A DNA stretch of 38,041 bases from Hamadaea sp. (GTDB lineage: Bacteria; Actinomycetota; Actinomycetes; Mycobacteriales; Micromonosporaceae), in NCBI GenBank assembly GCA_013361475.1, contig JABFYB010000700.1:1-38041 (forward strand), in the 5' to 3' direction. The position numbers and the translations under genes are program-made. Within the stretch, counting starts at the first letter, position 1, and each line of letters begins with the position of its first letter. This document shows, piece after piece, positions 21,860 to 30,493 of this stretch. The notes below the pieces were generated by a model. It did not search any database. It had not been told where the DNA came from and was given only the letters and a program-made list of their open reading frames with translations.

Positions 21860-24800
21860 ATGTCCCTATCGTTTCGTCCGCGCAACCGCAGAGCCGCGGT
21901 TCTCTCCGCCGGCGCGCTCGTCGCCGCCTGCCTGGTCGTCCTGCCCGCCGCACCGGCGGCGGCCGCCGCCACCGGCGGGGTCGGCGCGACGCTGCCCTAC
22001 GTCGAGGTCCAGGCGGAGAACGCCACCACCAACGGGAGCGTGATCGGGCCGAGCACGGCCTATGGCACGCTGCCCGCCGAGGCGTCCTCTCGCAAAGCCG
22101 TGACCCTGCAGGGCACCGGCAAGTACGTCGAGTTCACCGCGCCGGTCGCGACGAACTCGATCGTGTTCCGCTACAGCATCCCCGACACCGGTAACGGGTC
22201 GGTCTACTCCACCCAGTTGTCGTTGTACGTCAACGGAACCAAGCAGCCGAACTTCACCCTGACCAACGCCTACAGCTGGTACTACGGCGGCTATCCGTTC
22301 AGCAACACGCCGGGCGGCAACCCTCATCACTTCTACGACGAGGCGCACCGCCTGTTCACCACCACGTACGCCGCCGGCACGAAGTTCCGCCTGCAAGTGG
22401 ACTCGGAGGACACCGCCGGGTCGTACACGATCGACTTCGCCGACTTCGAGAACGTCGCCGGGGCGCTCGCCCAGCCCGCCGGGTCGATCTCGGTGACCAG
22501 CCGGGGCGCCGACCCGACCGGGGTCAACGACTCCACCGCGGCGTTCGCCGCCGCGATCTCCGCCGCGGGCGCCGGCGGCACCGTGTGGATTCCGGAGGGG
22601 ACCTTCCGGATCCCGGGCAGCACGCCCGGTTGTGGCATGTCGTGCAGCCACCTCGTGCTGAACAACGTCACCGTCAAGGGCGCCGGGATGTGGCGCTCGA
22701 CGATCGTCGGCAACGCGCCCGGCTTCTACGGCGGGTGGGCGCCCAACGGGGGCAGCGGCGTACACCTGGCGGACTTCGCGATCTTCGGCAACGTCCAGGA
22801 GCGCAACGACGGAGACCAGGTCAACGGCATCGGCGGCGCGCTGAGCAACTCCACCGTCGACCGGGTCTGGATCGAGCACATGAAGGTCGGCGCCTGGCTG
22901 GACGGGCCGATGACCAACCTGGTCCTGTCCGGGATGCGCATCCGCAACGTGACCGCCGACGGCGTCAACTTCCACAACGGCGTCACGAACTCCAAGGTCA
23001 CCAACAGCGACCTGCGCAACCTCGGCGACGACGGCCTGGCCACGTGGTCGGACACGAACGCCGACGTCAACGACTCGTTCGACCACAACACGGTGCAGTA
23101 TCCGATCCTGGCGAACGGGATCGCGATCTACGGCGGCCACGACAACTTCGTGACCGACAACCGGGTCGTCGACGCCGGGCTGGCTCAGGGCGGCGGCATC
23201 CACGTGGCGCAGCGGTTCGCCTCGACTCCGCTCGGCCGTACCGACGTGCTGCGTAACACGATCATCCGGTCCGGCAGCCTCGACCCGAACTGGAACTTCG
23301 GCGTCGGCGCGTTGTGGTTCGACGCCCGCGACGCCGCCATGTCGGGTCTGACCAATGTCGACAACATCCTCATCCAGCAGAGCCCGTTCGAGGCGATCCA
23401 GTTCGTCTCCGGATCGAGCATCTCCAACGTGAAGATCAACAACGCGACGATCCAGAACACCGGCACCTGGGTGGTCCAGGAGCAGGTCGGCGGCTCGGCC
23501 ACGATCACCAACAGCACCGCCACCGGCACGCAGGCGCCCGCGGCCGTCTACAACTGTGGAGTCGGGTTCACCCTCACCGACGGCGGCGGCAACTCCGGCA
23601 TCTTCGGGTCGACCGCGTGCCAGAACATCACCACTCCGGCGTTCCCGCCGTACCTGCCGGACAACGGGTCGCAGATCTCCGTCAGCCCGACCGCGCTCGG
23701 CTTCGGCTCGGTGGCGACCGGATCGTCCAGCGCTCCGCAGCCCGTGACGGTCACCAACAGCGGCACCGCGGCCGCCCCGGTCGGCTCGATCGCGACCTCC
23801 GGCGACTTCAGCCAGACCAACACCTGCGGCTCCTCGATCGCCGCCGGCTCCTCGTGCACCGTCAACGTCGTCTTCACCCCGACAGCATCTGGTACGCGTA
23901 CCGGAACGCTCGCCCTGACGGCTTCCGGAATCACGAACACCGTGCCCTTGTCGGGAACGGGCGTCGCGCCCGGACCGGTCCTGAGCCTCAACCCGGCGTC
24001 GCTGACCTTCGGCGCGACCGTCGTCGGCAGCCCGGCCGCCACCCAGACCGTGACCGTCACGAACACGGGCACCACCACGGCGACCGTCTCCGGGGTCACG
24101 GCCTCCGGCGACTTCAGCCAGACGAACAACTGCTCGTCGTTGGCGGTGAACGCCTCGTGCACGGTGACCGTCGGATTCACCCCGACCGCCGCCGGTACGC
24201 GTACCGGGACGGTGACGCTGACCAGCAACGCGACCAACAACCCGGCCACCGTGGCGGTGTCCGGCAGCGGCATCGGCACCACGACCAACCTCGCCCTGCA
24301 GAAGCCCGCCACCGCCAGCAGCCAGGCCAACGGGTCGCTGACCCCGGCGCTGGCCGTCGACGGCGACGCCAACAGCTACTGGGAGAGCGCCAACAACGCC
24401 TTCCCGCAGTGGCTGCAGGTCGACCTGGGCGGCGCCTACTCCATCGGCAAGGTCACGCTGAAGCTGCCGCCGTCCAGCGCCTGGGGCACGCGTACGCAGA
24501 CCCTGTCCGTCCAGACCAGCACCAACGGCTCCACCTTCACGACCGCCGTCGGGTCGGCGACCTACACGTTCACCTCGCCGGCCAACGTAGTGAACGTCGC
24601 CGTCCCCGCCACCAACGCCCGCTACGTCCGGGTGACCTTCACCGCCAACAGCGGCTGGCCGGCCGGGCAGGCGTCCGAACTGGAGGTCTACCCGAGCGGC
24701 GGCGGCAGCACCTCGCCGGTGCTGAGCACCGCGCCGGGTTCGCTCACCTTCGCCAACCAGGCGCTGAACACCACCAGCCCGGCCCAGGCGGTGACGGTGA

Positions 24801-25435
24801 CCAACACCGGCAGCGCCACGGCGACCGTGTCCGGCGTCGCGACCACCGGCGACTACAGCCAGACCAACAACTGCACCACGCTGGCGGCGGGCGCGTCCTG
24901 CACGGTCAACGTCAGCTTCCGGCCGACGGCGTCCGGTACGCGTACCGGCGCGCTCACGATCACCAGCAACGCCGCCAACAGCCCGGCGACGGTCTCGTTG
25001 ACCGGCACCGGAACCGGGGGCAGCACCGAGCTGGCGACCGGCAGGCCGACCACCGAGTCCAGCCACAATGACGTCTACCCGTCGTCGAACGTGACCGACG
25101 GTAACCAGAACACCTACTGGGAGAGCGCCAACAACGCCTTCCCGCAATGGGTTCAGGTCGACCTCGGCTCGGCCCAGAGCGCGAGCCGGATCGTCCTGCA
25201 ACTGCCCGCCACCTGGGGCGCGCGTACGCAGACCCTGGCGGTCCTGGGCAGCACGGACGGCAGCACGTTCAGCACGGTGAAGGCGTCGGCGGCGTACGCC
25301 TTCGATCCGGCGAGCGGCAACACCGTGACGATCACGTTCACCGCCACCAGCCGGCGCTACTGGCGGCTGAACTTCACCGCGAACACGGGCTGGCCCGCGG
25401 GGCAGTGTTCCACCTTCCAGCTCTGGACCAGCTGA
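21860..25435 (+). CDS. Secreted alpha-1,3-glucanase (GH87, mycodextranase-like) with modular C terminus
   Basis: 1191 residues. A Sec signal peptide spans 1 to about 37 (RNRR, hydrophobic core, ending AAPAAAAA). About 45-195 is a CBM35-like galactose-binding domain; about 205-595 a right-handed beta-helix of GH87 type (starting VTSRGADPTGVNDSTAAF, with many Asn/Asp-rich turns). Then come ASH/choice-of-anchor-D Ig-like units at about 605-700 and 708-800, an F5/8C discoidin (CBM32-type) domain at about 808-947, a third ASH unit at about 950-1050 and a second F5/8C at about 1055-1191. The Shine-Dalgarno AAAGGAG precedes the ATG by 7 nt. It is expected to cleave fungal cell-wall or bacterial alpha-1,3-glucan outside the cell. 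Confidence 0.88.
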   Translation: MSLSFRPRNRRAAVLSAGALVAACLVVLPAAPAAAAATGGVGATLPYVEVQAENATTNGSVIGPSTAYGTLPAEASSRKAVTLQGTGKYVEFTAPVATNSIVFRYSIPDTGNGSVYSTQLSLYVNGTKQPNFTLTNAYSWYYGGYPFSNTPGGNPHHFYDEAHRLFTTTYAAGTKFRLQVDSEDTAGSYTIDFADFENVAGALAQPAGSISVTSRGADPTGVNDSTAAFAAAISAAGAGGTVWIPEGTFRIPGSTPGCGMSCSHLVLNNVTVKGAGMWRSTIVGNAPGFYGGWAPNGGSGVHLADFAIFGNVQERNDGDQVNGIGGALSNSTVDRVWIEHMKVGAWLDGPMTNLVLSGMRIRNVTADGVNFHNGVTNSKVTNSDLRNLGDDGLATWSDTNADVNDSFDHNTVQYPILANGIAIYGGHDNFVTDNRVVDAGLAQGGGIHVAQRFASTPLGRTDVLRNTIIRSGSLDPNWNFGVGALWFDARDAAMSGLTNVDNILIQQSPFEAIQFVSGSSISNVKINNATIQNTGTWVVQEQVGGSATITNSTATGTQAPAAVYNCGVGFTLTDGGGNSGIFGSTACQNITTPAFPPYLPDNGSQISVSPTALGFGSVATGSSSAPQPVTVTNSGTAAAPVGSIATSGDFSQTNTCGSSIAAGSSCTVNVVFTPTASGTRTGTLALTASGITNTVPLSGTGVAPGPVLSLNPASLTFGATVVGSPAATQTVTVTNTGTTTATVSGVTASGDFSQTNNCSSLAVNASCTVTVGFTPTAAGTRTGTVTLTSNATNNPATVAVSGSGIGTTTNLALQKPATASSQANGSLTPALAVDGDANSYWESANNAFPQWLQVDLGGAYSIGKVTLKLPPSSAWGTRTQTLSVQTSTNGSTFTTAVGSATYTFTSPANVVNVAVPATNARYVRVTFTANSGWPAGQASELEVYPSGGGSTSPVLSTAPGSLTFANQALNTTSPAQAVTVTNTGSATATVSGVATTGDYSQTNNCTTLAAGASCTVNVSFRPTASGTRTGALTITSNAANSPATVSLTGTGTGGSTELATGRPTTESSHNDVYPSSNVTDGNQNTYWESANNAFPQWVQVDLGSAQSASRIVLQLPATWGARTQTLAVLGSTDGSTFSTVKASAAYAFDPASGNTVTITFTATSRRYWRLNFTANTGWPAGQCSTFQLWTS
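23675..25432 (+). repeat. Internally duplicated ASH + F5/8C modules in the glucanase gene
   Basis: The tail consists of ASH-ASH-F5/8C-ASH-F5/8C. The ASH units share GTRTG-type strands, each encoded by the same 12-bp palindrome GGTACGCGTACC (23891-23902, 24194-24205, 24935-24946). The two F5/8C units share an almost identical DNA stretch of about 40 bp (near 24371-24412 and 25111-25152, encoding YWESANNAFPQW). This points to recent duplication or gene conversion. Confidence 0.8.
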
Positions 25436-25446
25436 GCAGCAAGGGT

Positions 25447-25483
25447 CTACGCGGTCCCGCCGTCGTCCGGCGGGACCGCGTAG
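25447..25483. terminator. Strong bidirectional terminator hairpin
   Basis: Perfect 16-bp arms (25447-25462 and 25468-25483) with loop TCGTC, between the convergent glucanase and reductase genes. No T-run. Confidence 0.8.
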
Positions 25484-25486
25484 GGA

Positions 25487-26104
25487 TCAGCTGAAGCTCG
25501 GGACGGCGGTGCTCGGGTCGACCCCCTTGCCGTAGAGGCTCATCACGAAACCGGCGGCCTCCTCCAGCTGCCGGGCGCGGTCCAGCCTGCCGATCGCGAC
25601 CGGCGTACCGCCGAGATCGGTGACCAGTCGCCCGGCGACGTCGAGCGCGGCCTCGTCGTCACCGCACATCGCCACCGCCCGGGTCTTGTCCTGGGCGGTC
25701 AGCCACATCTGGCCGGCGTACATGTGGAGGGCTTTGACGACGGCGGCTCCGGTGGCCTGAGCCGCGATCGTCTCCGCCGCCGAACCCTCGGCCAGCCGAT
25801 GCGCACCCGTGCTGAATTCGAGTGGGTTGGTGCAGTCGAGGACCGGTACGCCCCGCAGCGATCCGCCCGGACCGCCGGCCAGGTCCAGGATCTCCGATAC
25901 GCCCTCCCACAGCACCGCCACGACGACGGCGTCCGCCCCGGCTGCGGCGTCGGCCGGCCGCGCTGCCACGGCGTTGACACGGTTCGCCAGCTCCGTCGTC
26001 TTGGCCTCGGAGCGTCCCGCGATCGTGACCGTGTGCCCGGCCGCGATCCAGGCCTGTGCCAACGTCGCCGCCATGTTCCCTGACCCCAGAATGGAAATCT
26101 TCAT
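25487..26104 (-). CDS. NAD(P)-binding F420-reductase-like oxidoreductase
   Basis: 205 residues with an N-terminal Rossmann motif ISILGSGNMAATLAQAW and the AGRS segment that usually marks NADP preference; DAVVVAVLW and VLDCTNPLEF follow, as in NADPH:F420 oxidoreductase and related NAD-binding domain proteins. TAGCGT (26112-26117) lies 7 nt before ATG 26104 (leaderless). It is divergent from an HxlR regulator with a shared palindrome, the usual arrangement for redox- or electrophile-inducible reductases. Confidence 0.85.
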   Translation of the reverse strand: MKISILGSGNMAATLAQAWIAAGHTVTIAGRSEAKTTELANRVNAVAARPADAAAGADAVVVAVLWEGVSEILDLAGGPGGSLRGVPVLDCTNPLEFSTGAHRLAEGSAAETIAAQATGAAVVKALHMYAGQMWLTAQDKTRAVAMCGDDEAALDVAGRLVTDLGGTPVAIGRLDRARQLEEAAGFVMSLYGKGVDPSTAVPSFS

Positions 26105-26126
26105 GCCGTCGACGCTAGGGAGCCGG

Positions 26127-26146
26127 TTCCTACCGATCGGTGGGAA
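26127..26146. promoter_or_regulatory. Operator-like palindrome in HxlR/reductase intergenic region
   Basis: TTCCTACCGATCGGTGGGAA is palindromic except for one base pair, centred on CCGATCGG. It lies 10 bp upstream of the reductase -10 box and 22 bp before the HxlR ATG, so the HxlR protein is the likely binder, controlling both directions. Confidence 0.6.
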
Positions 26147-26168
26147 ACCGCCTGGCAAGATCGGAGGC

Positions 26169-26519
26169 ATGGCGCACGACGACTGCTATGGCTTCGTCTC
26201 CGACTGCCGGATCCGGGCCGTCACGGAGCTGCTCTCCCACACGTGGGACCCGGTCGTGCTGATCGCGCTGCGCCCCGGCCCGCAACGCCGCAGCACGTTG
26301 ATCACGGCGATCGGTGACATCAGCGACAAGGCCCTGACCGAGTCGCTGCGGCGGCTGACCGACCGCGGACTGGTGACGCGTACCAGCGAGTCGACCGCCC
26401 GGAACGTCGAATACCGCCTCACCCCGGTGGGGGCGTCCCTGGTGCAGGGCCCGCTCGCCACGATCGGCCAGTGGGCAATGGACCACGGCGACGAACTCCT
26501 GGAGCCCGCCGCCGCTTAG
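26169..26519 (+). CDS. HxlR-family transcriptional regulator
   Basis: 116 residues: the winged-helix pattern LLSHTWDPVVLIALRPGPQRRSTLITAI, then SDKALTESLRRLTDRGLVTRT, is diagnostic of HxlR (DUF24). Cys 6 and Cys 13 near the N terminus resemble redox-sensing cysteines of some relatives. It is divergent from the reductase and overlaps the convergent VOC gene by 4 bp at the 3' end. Confidence 0.9.
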   Translation: MAHDDCYGFVSDCRIRAVTELLSHTWDPVVLIALRPGPQRRSTLITAIGDISDKALTESLRRLTDRGLVTRTSESTARNVEYRLTPVGASLVQGPLATIGQWAMDHGDELLEPAAA

Positions 26520-26956
26520 CGGAGCTGTTCCGCCAGGCCGACGATGACCCCCGACGGCCCGCGGAGATAACACAGCAGGAAGATGTCCTCGAAGCGGGAG
26601 ATCTCGCCCACCAGCTCCCCGCCGTGCTTCCGCAACCGGGCGACGGTGTCCTCGATGTCGTCGACGGCGAACATCACGCGATGCAGACCGATCGTGTTCG
26701 CCGGCGAGATCCTCGGCTCGGGAGTGATCGACGCCGGTGCGTGATACCGCATCAGCTCCAGCTTGCCGTGACCGTCCGGCGTCACCATCATCGCGATCTC
26801 CGACCGCATCCCGTCGAGCCCCACGACCTTCGCCGCCCAGGCCCCCTCGATCTGCGAGCGGCCCTCCAGCTCCAGGCCCAGCTCCGTGAAGAACGCGATG
26901 GCAAGGTCGAGGTCTTCGACGACGATGCCGACGTTGTCCATCCGCTGAATCGCCAT
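26516..26956 (-). CDS. VOC-superfamily (glyoxalase/dioxygenase-like) protein
   Basis: 146 residues, two beta-alpha-beta-beta-beta halves: MDNVGIVVEDLDLAIAFFTELGLELEG, then IGLHRVMFAVDDIEDTVARLRKHGGELVGE. Candidate metal ligands include His in GLHRVMF and Glu in the first half. The function could be glyoxalase-like detoxification or drug binding. TATGCT at 26963-26968, 6 nt before ATG 26956, makes it leaderless. Confidence 0.85.
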   Translation of the reverse strand: MAIQRMDNVGIVVEDLDLAIAFFTELGLELEGRSQIEGAWAAKVVGLDGMRSEIAMMVTPDGHGKLELMRYHAPASITPEPRISPANTIGLHRVMFAVDDIEDTVARLRKHGGELVGEISRFEDIFLLCYLRGPSGVIVGLAEQLR

Positions 26957-27001
26957 CACCGCAGCATACGGGCCGGCGGGCGGCATGGCAGGATCCGCTG
27001 C

Positions 27002-27622
27002 ATGGCTGATCGCAAGCACGGGCACGCGCCGCCGCCGACCGAGTCGACGCTGCGGGGCCTCGACTGGTACGGAGAGGACCTCTCCGGGCAGACGCACACG
27101 CGGGTGGCGTTCGTCGAGATCGACCTCACCGAGGCCATCGTGCAGAACGCGACCTTCACCGAATGCACGTTCCGGGGCGTGAAGTTCAACGCTTCGGCGC
27201 ACACCGACGCCGCGTTCATCAACTGCACCTTCGTCCAATGCGGATTCTTCGACGTCGCGTTCGCCGGCTGCAAACTGGTCGGCAGCATGTTCGACGGCTG
27301 CGCGTACGACCTGATGACGGTGACCGGCGGCGACTGGTCCTTCGTCGGCCTGCCCGGCGCCGACCTGCGCCGCACGAAGTTCGAGGGCGTACGCATGCGG
27401 GAGGCCGACCTCACGGGCGCCCGTCTCGACGGCGGCAGCTTCCGCCGGGTGGACCTGTCCGGCGCTTGGCTGGCCAAGGCGAGCATGCTCGGCAGCGACC
27501 TGCGGGGGAGTGACCTGACGGCCCTGGATCCGTTGACCGTCGCGCTGGCCGGCGCGATCATCGACGTCGATCAGGCCTGTGTCCTCGCCGCCCGCCTCGG
27601 ACTCGACGTACGCGCCGAGTGA
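27002..27622 (+). CDS. Pentapeptide-repeat protein
   Basis: 206 residues of A(D/N)LxX-type repeats: EDLSGQTHTRVAFVEIDLTE, then ADLRRTKFEGVRMREADLTG and SFRRVDLSGAWLAKASMLGS. They form a right-handed quadrilateral helix. Some members (Qnr, MfpA) mimic DNA and protect DNA gyrase from quinolones; at about 200 residues this is in that size range, but the function is not proven. Confidence 0.85.
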   Translation: MADRKHGHAPPPTESTLRGLDWYGEDLSGQTHTRVAFVEIDLTEAIVQNATFTECTFRGVKFNASAHTDAAFINCTFVQCGFFDVAFAGCKLVGSMFDGCAYDLMTVTGGDWSFVGLPGADLRRTKFEGVRMREADLTGARLDGGSFRRVDLSGAWLAKASMLGSDLRGSDLTALDPLTVALAGAIIDVDQACVLAARLGLDVRAE

Positions 27623-27642
27623 TCGGCCGGCCCCACGGTCCA

Positions 27643-27670
27643 CAGCCCGATCCGTTTCGAGATCGGGCTG
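27643..27670. terminator. Terminator hairpin between convergent genes
   Basis: Perfect 10-bp arms CAGCCCGATC (27643-27652) and GATCGGGCTG (27661-27670), loop CGTTTCGA, between the pentapeptide and CBS genes. Confidence 0.7.
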
Positions 27671-27691
27671 GTGGGTGAGGCGTTCCCGCCG

Positions 27692-28111
27692 TCAGTGGTT
27701 CGGCGTCGCCGAGCTGATGTCGGCCAGCGCGGAATGCGGATCGCGTTCGACCGCCATGTCGCCGAGCGAGACGACACCGACGAGCTTGCCGCCGTCGGTC
27801 ACCGGGAGGCGGCGGATCTTCTTGCCGCGCATCAGCTCCACGACGCGCTGGGTGCCGTCGTCGGGCTTCACGGTGATCAGCTCCTGGCTGCACACCTCGC
27901 CGACCGTCGTGGTCAGGTCCCGGCCCTCGGCGATCGCCCGGACGATGATGTCGCGGTCGGTCAGGATGCCGACCGCGCGGTCGCCGTCGGTCACGATGAC
28001 GTCGCCGATGTCGTAGTCCCGCATCATCGTCGCCGCGCCGATCAGCGTCTCGCGCGTGCCGATGGTCACCGGCTCCCGGGTCATCACCTCATGAACCTTT
28101 TGTCCGTTCAT
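27692..28111 (-). CDS. CBS-domain-pair protein
   Basis: 139 residues containing two CBS motifs: VHEVMTREPVTIGTRETLIGAATMMRDYDIGDVIVTDG, ending GILTDRDI, and VCSQELITVKPDDGTQRVVELM, ending GVVSLGDMA. CBS pairs bind adenine nucleotides such as AMP, ATP or SAM; similar stand-alone proteins are common stress-linked genes of actinomycetes. A long AGGAGGAAGGA precedes the ATG. It lies 52 bp downstream of the DUF6766 gene and may share its transcript. Confidence 0.9.
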   Translation of the reverse strand: MNGQKVHEVMTREPVTIGTRETLIGAATMMRDYDIGDVIVTDGDRAVGILTDRDIIVRAIAEGRDLTTTVGEVCSQELITVKPDDGTQRVVELMRGKKIRRLPVTDGGKLVGVVSLGDMAVERDPHSALADISSATPNH

Positions 28112-28163
28112 CCTGGTTCCTTCCTCCTCTCAGGTGCCGTTCGGGTACCCGCGTCACGGAGGA

Positions 28164-28826
28164 CTACTCATCACCGGTCTGGTCATGTGGCGCGGTGACC
28201 GGTTTCGACTGCGGCGAGCCGTGCTGGCGCAGCACGACCGAGAGGAGAACCAGCGCCCCGACTGAGAAGAACTCGCTCTGCCAGTTCTGCATGGACTGGA
28301 ACCAGAAGTCGGGCGTGCCGGCGAACTGCCAGACGCCGATCGCGGCGGCTCCGGTCTGGAGTTTCTGCTCCTCGTTGTACGCGGCCGTCCCCGCGATGAG
28401 GTGCCCCAGGAAACTCAGCGCGAAGAAGAGGAGCAGTACCAGCGCGAGACTGTTGCGATACATCACCTGACGCCAGCCGGGGCGTCGTGACCAGCTGGGC
28501 GAGTCGTCACCGGCATGATCCGGATCGTCGCCGGGGCGGTCCTTGCCGTCCAGCGGCTTGGACTCCGGCGAGCCCTTTTGCACCAGGTACGCCGTCAGCA
28601 GCACATAGGCGCCCATCTGCAGGAACTCGGACTCCCAGTTCTCGAGCAGTGCTTCGCCGAAGTGGCCCGAGCCCAGGTAGGCCCAGAGGGAGTCGGCGGC
28701 CTGGCCCGCCTGGGTGAGCTCCTCGTTGCGGACTTGCCAGCCGGCCAGCGCCTGGCCCGCCACGAAGACGACGAACGCCGCCAGCATGACGATCGACAAG
28801 CTGTTCGACCACAGCCACCGCCGCAT
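28164..28826 (-). CDS. DUF6766-like membrane protein with internal duplication
   Basis: 220 residues with four transmembrane segments in two repeated halves. Each half has a first helix (IVMLAAFVVFVAGQAL; ALVLLLFFALSFLGHLI), then ENWESEFLQMGAYVLL or QNWQSEFFSVGALVLL, and ends GSPESKP or GSPQSKP. The linker between the halves is charged. The function is unknown; it clusters with a CBS stress protein. Confidence 0.8.
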   Translation of the reverse strand: MRRWLWSNSLSIVMLAAFVVFVAGQALAGWQVRNEELTQAGQAADSLWAYLGSGHFGEALLENWESEFLQMGAYVLLTAYLVQKGSPESKPLDGKDRPGDDPDHAGDDSPSWSRRPGWRQVMYRNSLALVLLLFFALSFLGHLIAGTAAYNEEQKLQTGAAAIGVWQFAGTPDFWFQSMQNWQSEFFSVGALVLLSVVLRQHGSPQSKPVTAPHDQTGDE

Positions 28827-28835
28827 CAGGCGGCC

Positions 28836-28875
28836 ACCCGGAGCGCGTTCACGGGCCTGGGCTACCCGGAGCGCG
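28836..28875. repeat. 12-bp direct repeat upstream of DUF6766 gene
   Basis: ACCCGGAGCGCG at 28836-28847 and again at 28864-28875, a 28-bp period, within the promoter region of the DUF6766 gene. It could be a regulator site; its significance is uncertain. Confidence 0.4.
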
Positions 28876-28902
28876 ATGATCGCAAACTACTGAGGAGTCC
28901 GG

Positions 28903-29631
28903 TCAGCGGGGGGTGAGGAGGCAGAACTCGTTGCCCTCGGGATCGGCGAGAACCTTCCACGAGATGTCGCCGACATCGATGGAGGTGGCGCCGAGACCAC
29001 GCAGTCTGGCCGCCTCGGCCTCCAGGTCGTCACCGGGGTAGGGGCGGATGTCGAGATGGACGCGGTTCCAGCCGGTCTTGACGTCGGCGGTTCGGACGAA
29101 CCGCAGGTAGGGGCCGACGCCCTGCGCGGAGCGCAGGACCGCGCTGTCGTCGGTCACGGTGTGCACGGTCCAATCCGTGGCCTCGCCCCAGAAGCGGGCC
29201 ATGGCTCGCGGATCCGCGCAGTCGACGACAACCGACGCGATGGGACCGGTCTCGTCGTAGCCGGAGTCCACGACGCAGAACTCGTTGCCCTCCGGGTCGG
29301 CCAGGACCGTCCACGAGACGTCACCCTGGCCGATGTCGATCGGCGTCGCGCCGAGTTTCCGCAGGCGTGCGACCAGCTCGGCCTGATGGGCCGCCGAGGT
29401 GGCGGCGAGATCCAGGTGCACGCGGTTCTTCACCGTCTTGGGTTCCGTCGACGTGACGAGGTCGACGCAGACCGCGACCGGGTCAGGGTAGACGTAGCCG
29501 CCCTGGGGTTCGAGGTTGGTCACGCCGGGCGCCTCGCTGTCGACGCCCCAGCCGAGCGCCTCCGCCCAGAAACCGCCCAGGGCGGCATGGTCATGGGCCT
29601 TCATATTGATCTGCACGAGCCGGGTCGCCAT
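28903..29631 (-). CDS. Tandem VOC-domain protein
   Basis: 242 residues made of two homologous VOC halves. The first ends WTVLADPEGNEFCVVDSGY, the second WKVLADPEGNEFCLLTPR, each with RVHLD in the middle. ATG 29631 is preferred over an upstream in-frame codon at 29688 because TAGCAT (29639-29644) stands 7 nt before it. Relatives include bleomycin-binding and glyoxalase-like proteins; no specific role is deducible. Confidence 0.85.
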   Translation of the reverse strand: MATRLVQINMKAHDHAALGGFWAEALGWGVDSEAPGVTNLEPQGGYVYPDPVAVCVDLVTSTEPKTVKNRVHLDLAATSAAHQAELVARLRKLGATPIDIGQGDVSWTVLADPEGNEFCVVDSGYDETGPIASVVVDCADPRAMARFWGEATDWTVHTVTDDSAVLRSAQGVGPYLRFVRTADVKTGWNRVHLDIRPYPGDDLEAEAARLRGLGATSIDVGDISWKVLADPEGNEFCLLTPR

Positions 29632-29684
29632 TCCGACGATGCTAGCCCGACCCGTTCCGCCCTGACCTGGGCGGGTACGCGTTG

Positions 29685-30422
29685 TCACTGCGCGGTGTAG
29701 CCGCCGTCGGTCAGGTAGTAGGACCCGGTGGTGTTCGACGCCCGGTCGGAGGCCAGGAACGCCACCACCTCGGCGACCTCCTCGGAGGTGCCGAGCCGCT
29801 GGACGGGGTGCAGTCCGGAGACGGCCCCGATGATCTCCTCCGTCAGCAGCGGCGTACGGATGAAGCCCGGTCCCACGCTGTTGACCCGGATGTTCTGCGC
29901 GGCGTACTCCAGGGCGGTGGCCTTCGTCATGCCGAGGACGCCGTGCTTGGCCGACACGTACGCCACGGACTGGGCGAAGCCGACCGAGCCCAGAATGGAG
30001 GCGACGTTGACGATCGAGCCCCCGCCGGCCGTCAGCATCGCCGGGATCTCCGAGCGCATGCAGTAGAAGACGCCCGTCAGGTTCACCCCGATCACGGCGG
30101 CCCAGCCGTCGACCGGATACTCGCCGGTCGGGGCCTGCGGGCCGCCGATGCCCGCGTTGTTCACGGCGACGTCGAGCCGGCCGAACGCCTCGACCGCCCG
30201 GGCGACCATCGCCTCGCAGGACGACAGGTCGCTCACGTCCGTCTGATGGGCGAGGGCGGCCGCGCCGATGCCCTCCGCCACCTTGGTGGCCGCCGGCAGG
30301 TCGAGGTCGGCCACCAGCACCTTGGCCCCACGCTGAGCGAGCAGCACCGCGCAGGCCTCACCGATGCCGGAGCCGCCGCCGGTCACCACTGCGACTTTGC
30401 CCGCAAAGTCCGGTTCTGTCAT
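29685..30422 (-). CDS. Short-chain dehydrogenase/reductase (SDR)
   Basis: 245 residues, classical SDR: cofactor loop TGGGSGIG (14-21), NNAGIGG, a catalytic Ser in NVASILGS, and YVSAKHG (Tyr about 155, Lys about 159), ending GSYYLTDGGYTAQ. The acidic LVADLD after the second strand suggests NAD preference. Substrate unknown. ATG 30422 starts right before the first beta strand; upstream in-frame codons add a non-conserved tail. Confidence 0.9.
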   Translation of the reverse strand: MTEPDFAGKVAVVTGGGSGIGEACAVLLAQRGAKVLVADLDLPAATKVAEGIGAAALAHQTDVSDLSSCEAMVARAVEAFGRLDVAVNNAGIGGPQAPTGEYPVDGWAAVIGVNLTGVFYCMRSEIPAMLTAGGGSIVNVASILGSVGFAQSVAYVSAKHGVLGMTKATALEYAAQNIRVNSVGPGFIRTPLLTEEIIGAVSGLHPVQRLGTSEEVAEVVAFLASDRASNTTGSYYLTDGGYTAQ

Positions 30423-30493
30423 AAGGCCGATGCTGCCACCGGCGACCGGCGCGGCGACGGCAGATTCCCACATCCGCACAGATCAGCGGCGGC

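Noticed and set aside
21866-25201. Very long minus-strand frame (about 1100 codons) opposite the glucanase gene
   Set aside because: It is antisense to a gene with clear signal peptide and domains; its product is a low-complexity Arg/Gly/Val/Asp string typical of the complementary frame of GC-rich genes.
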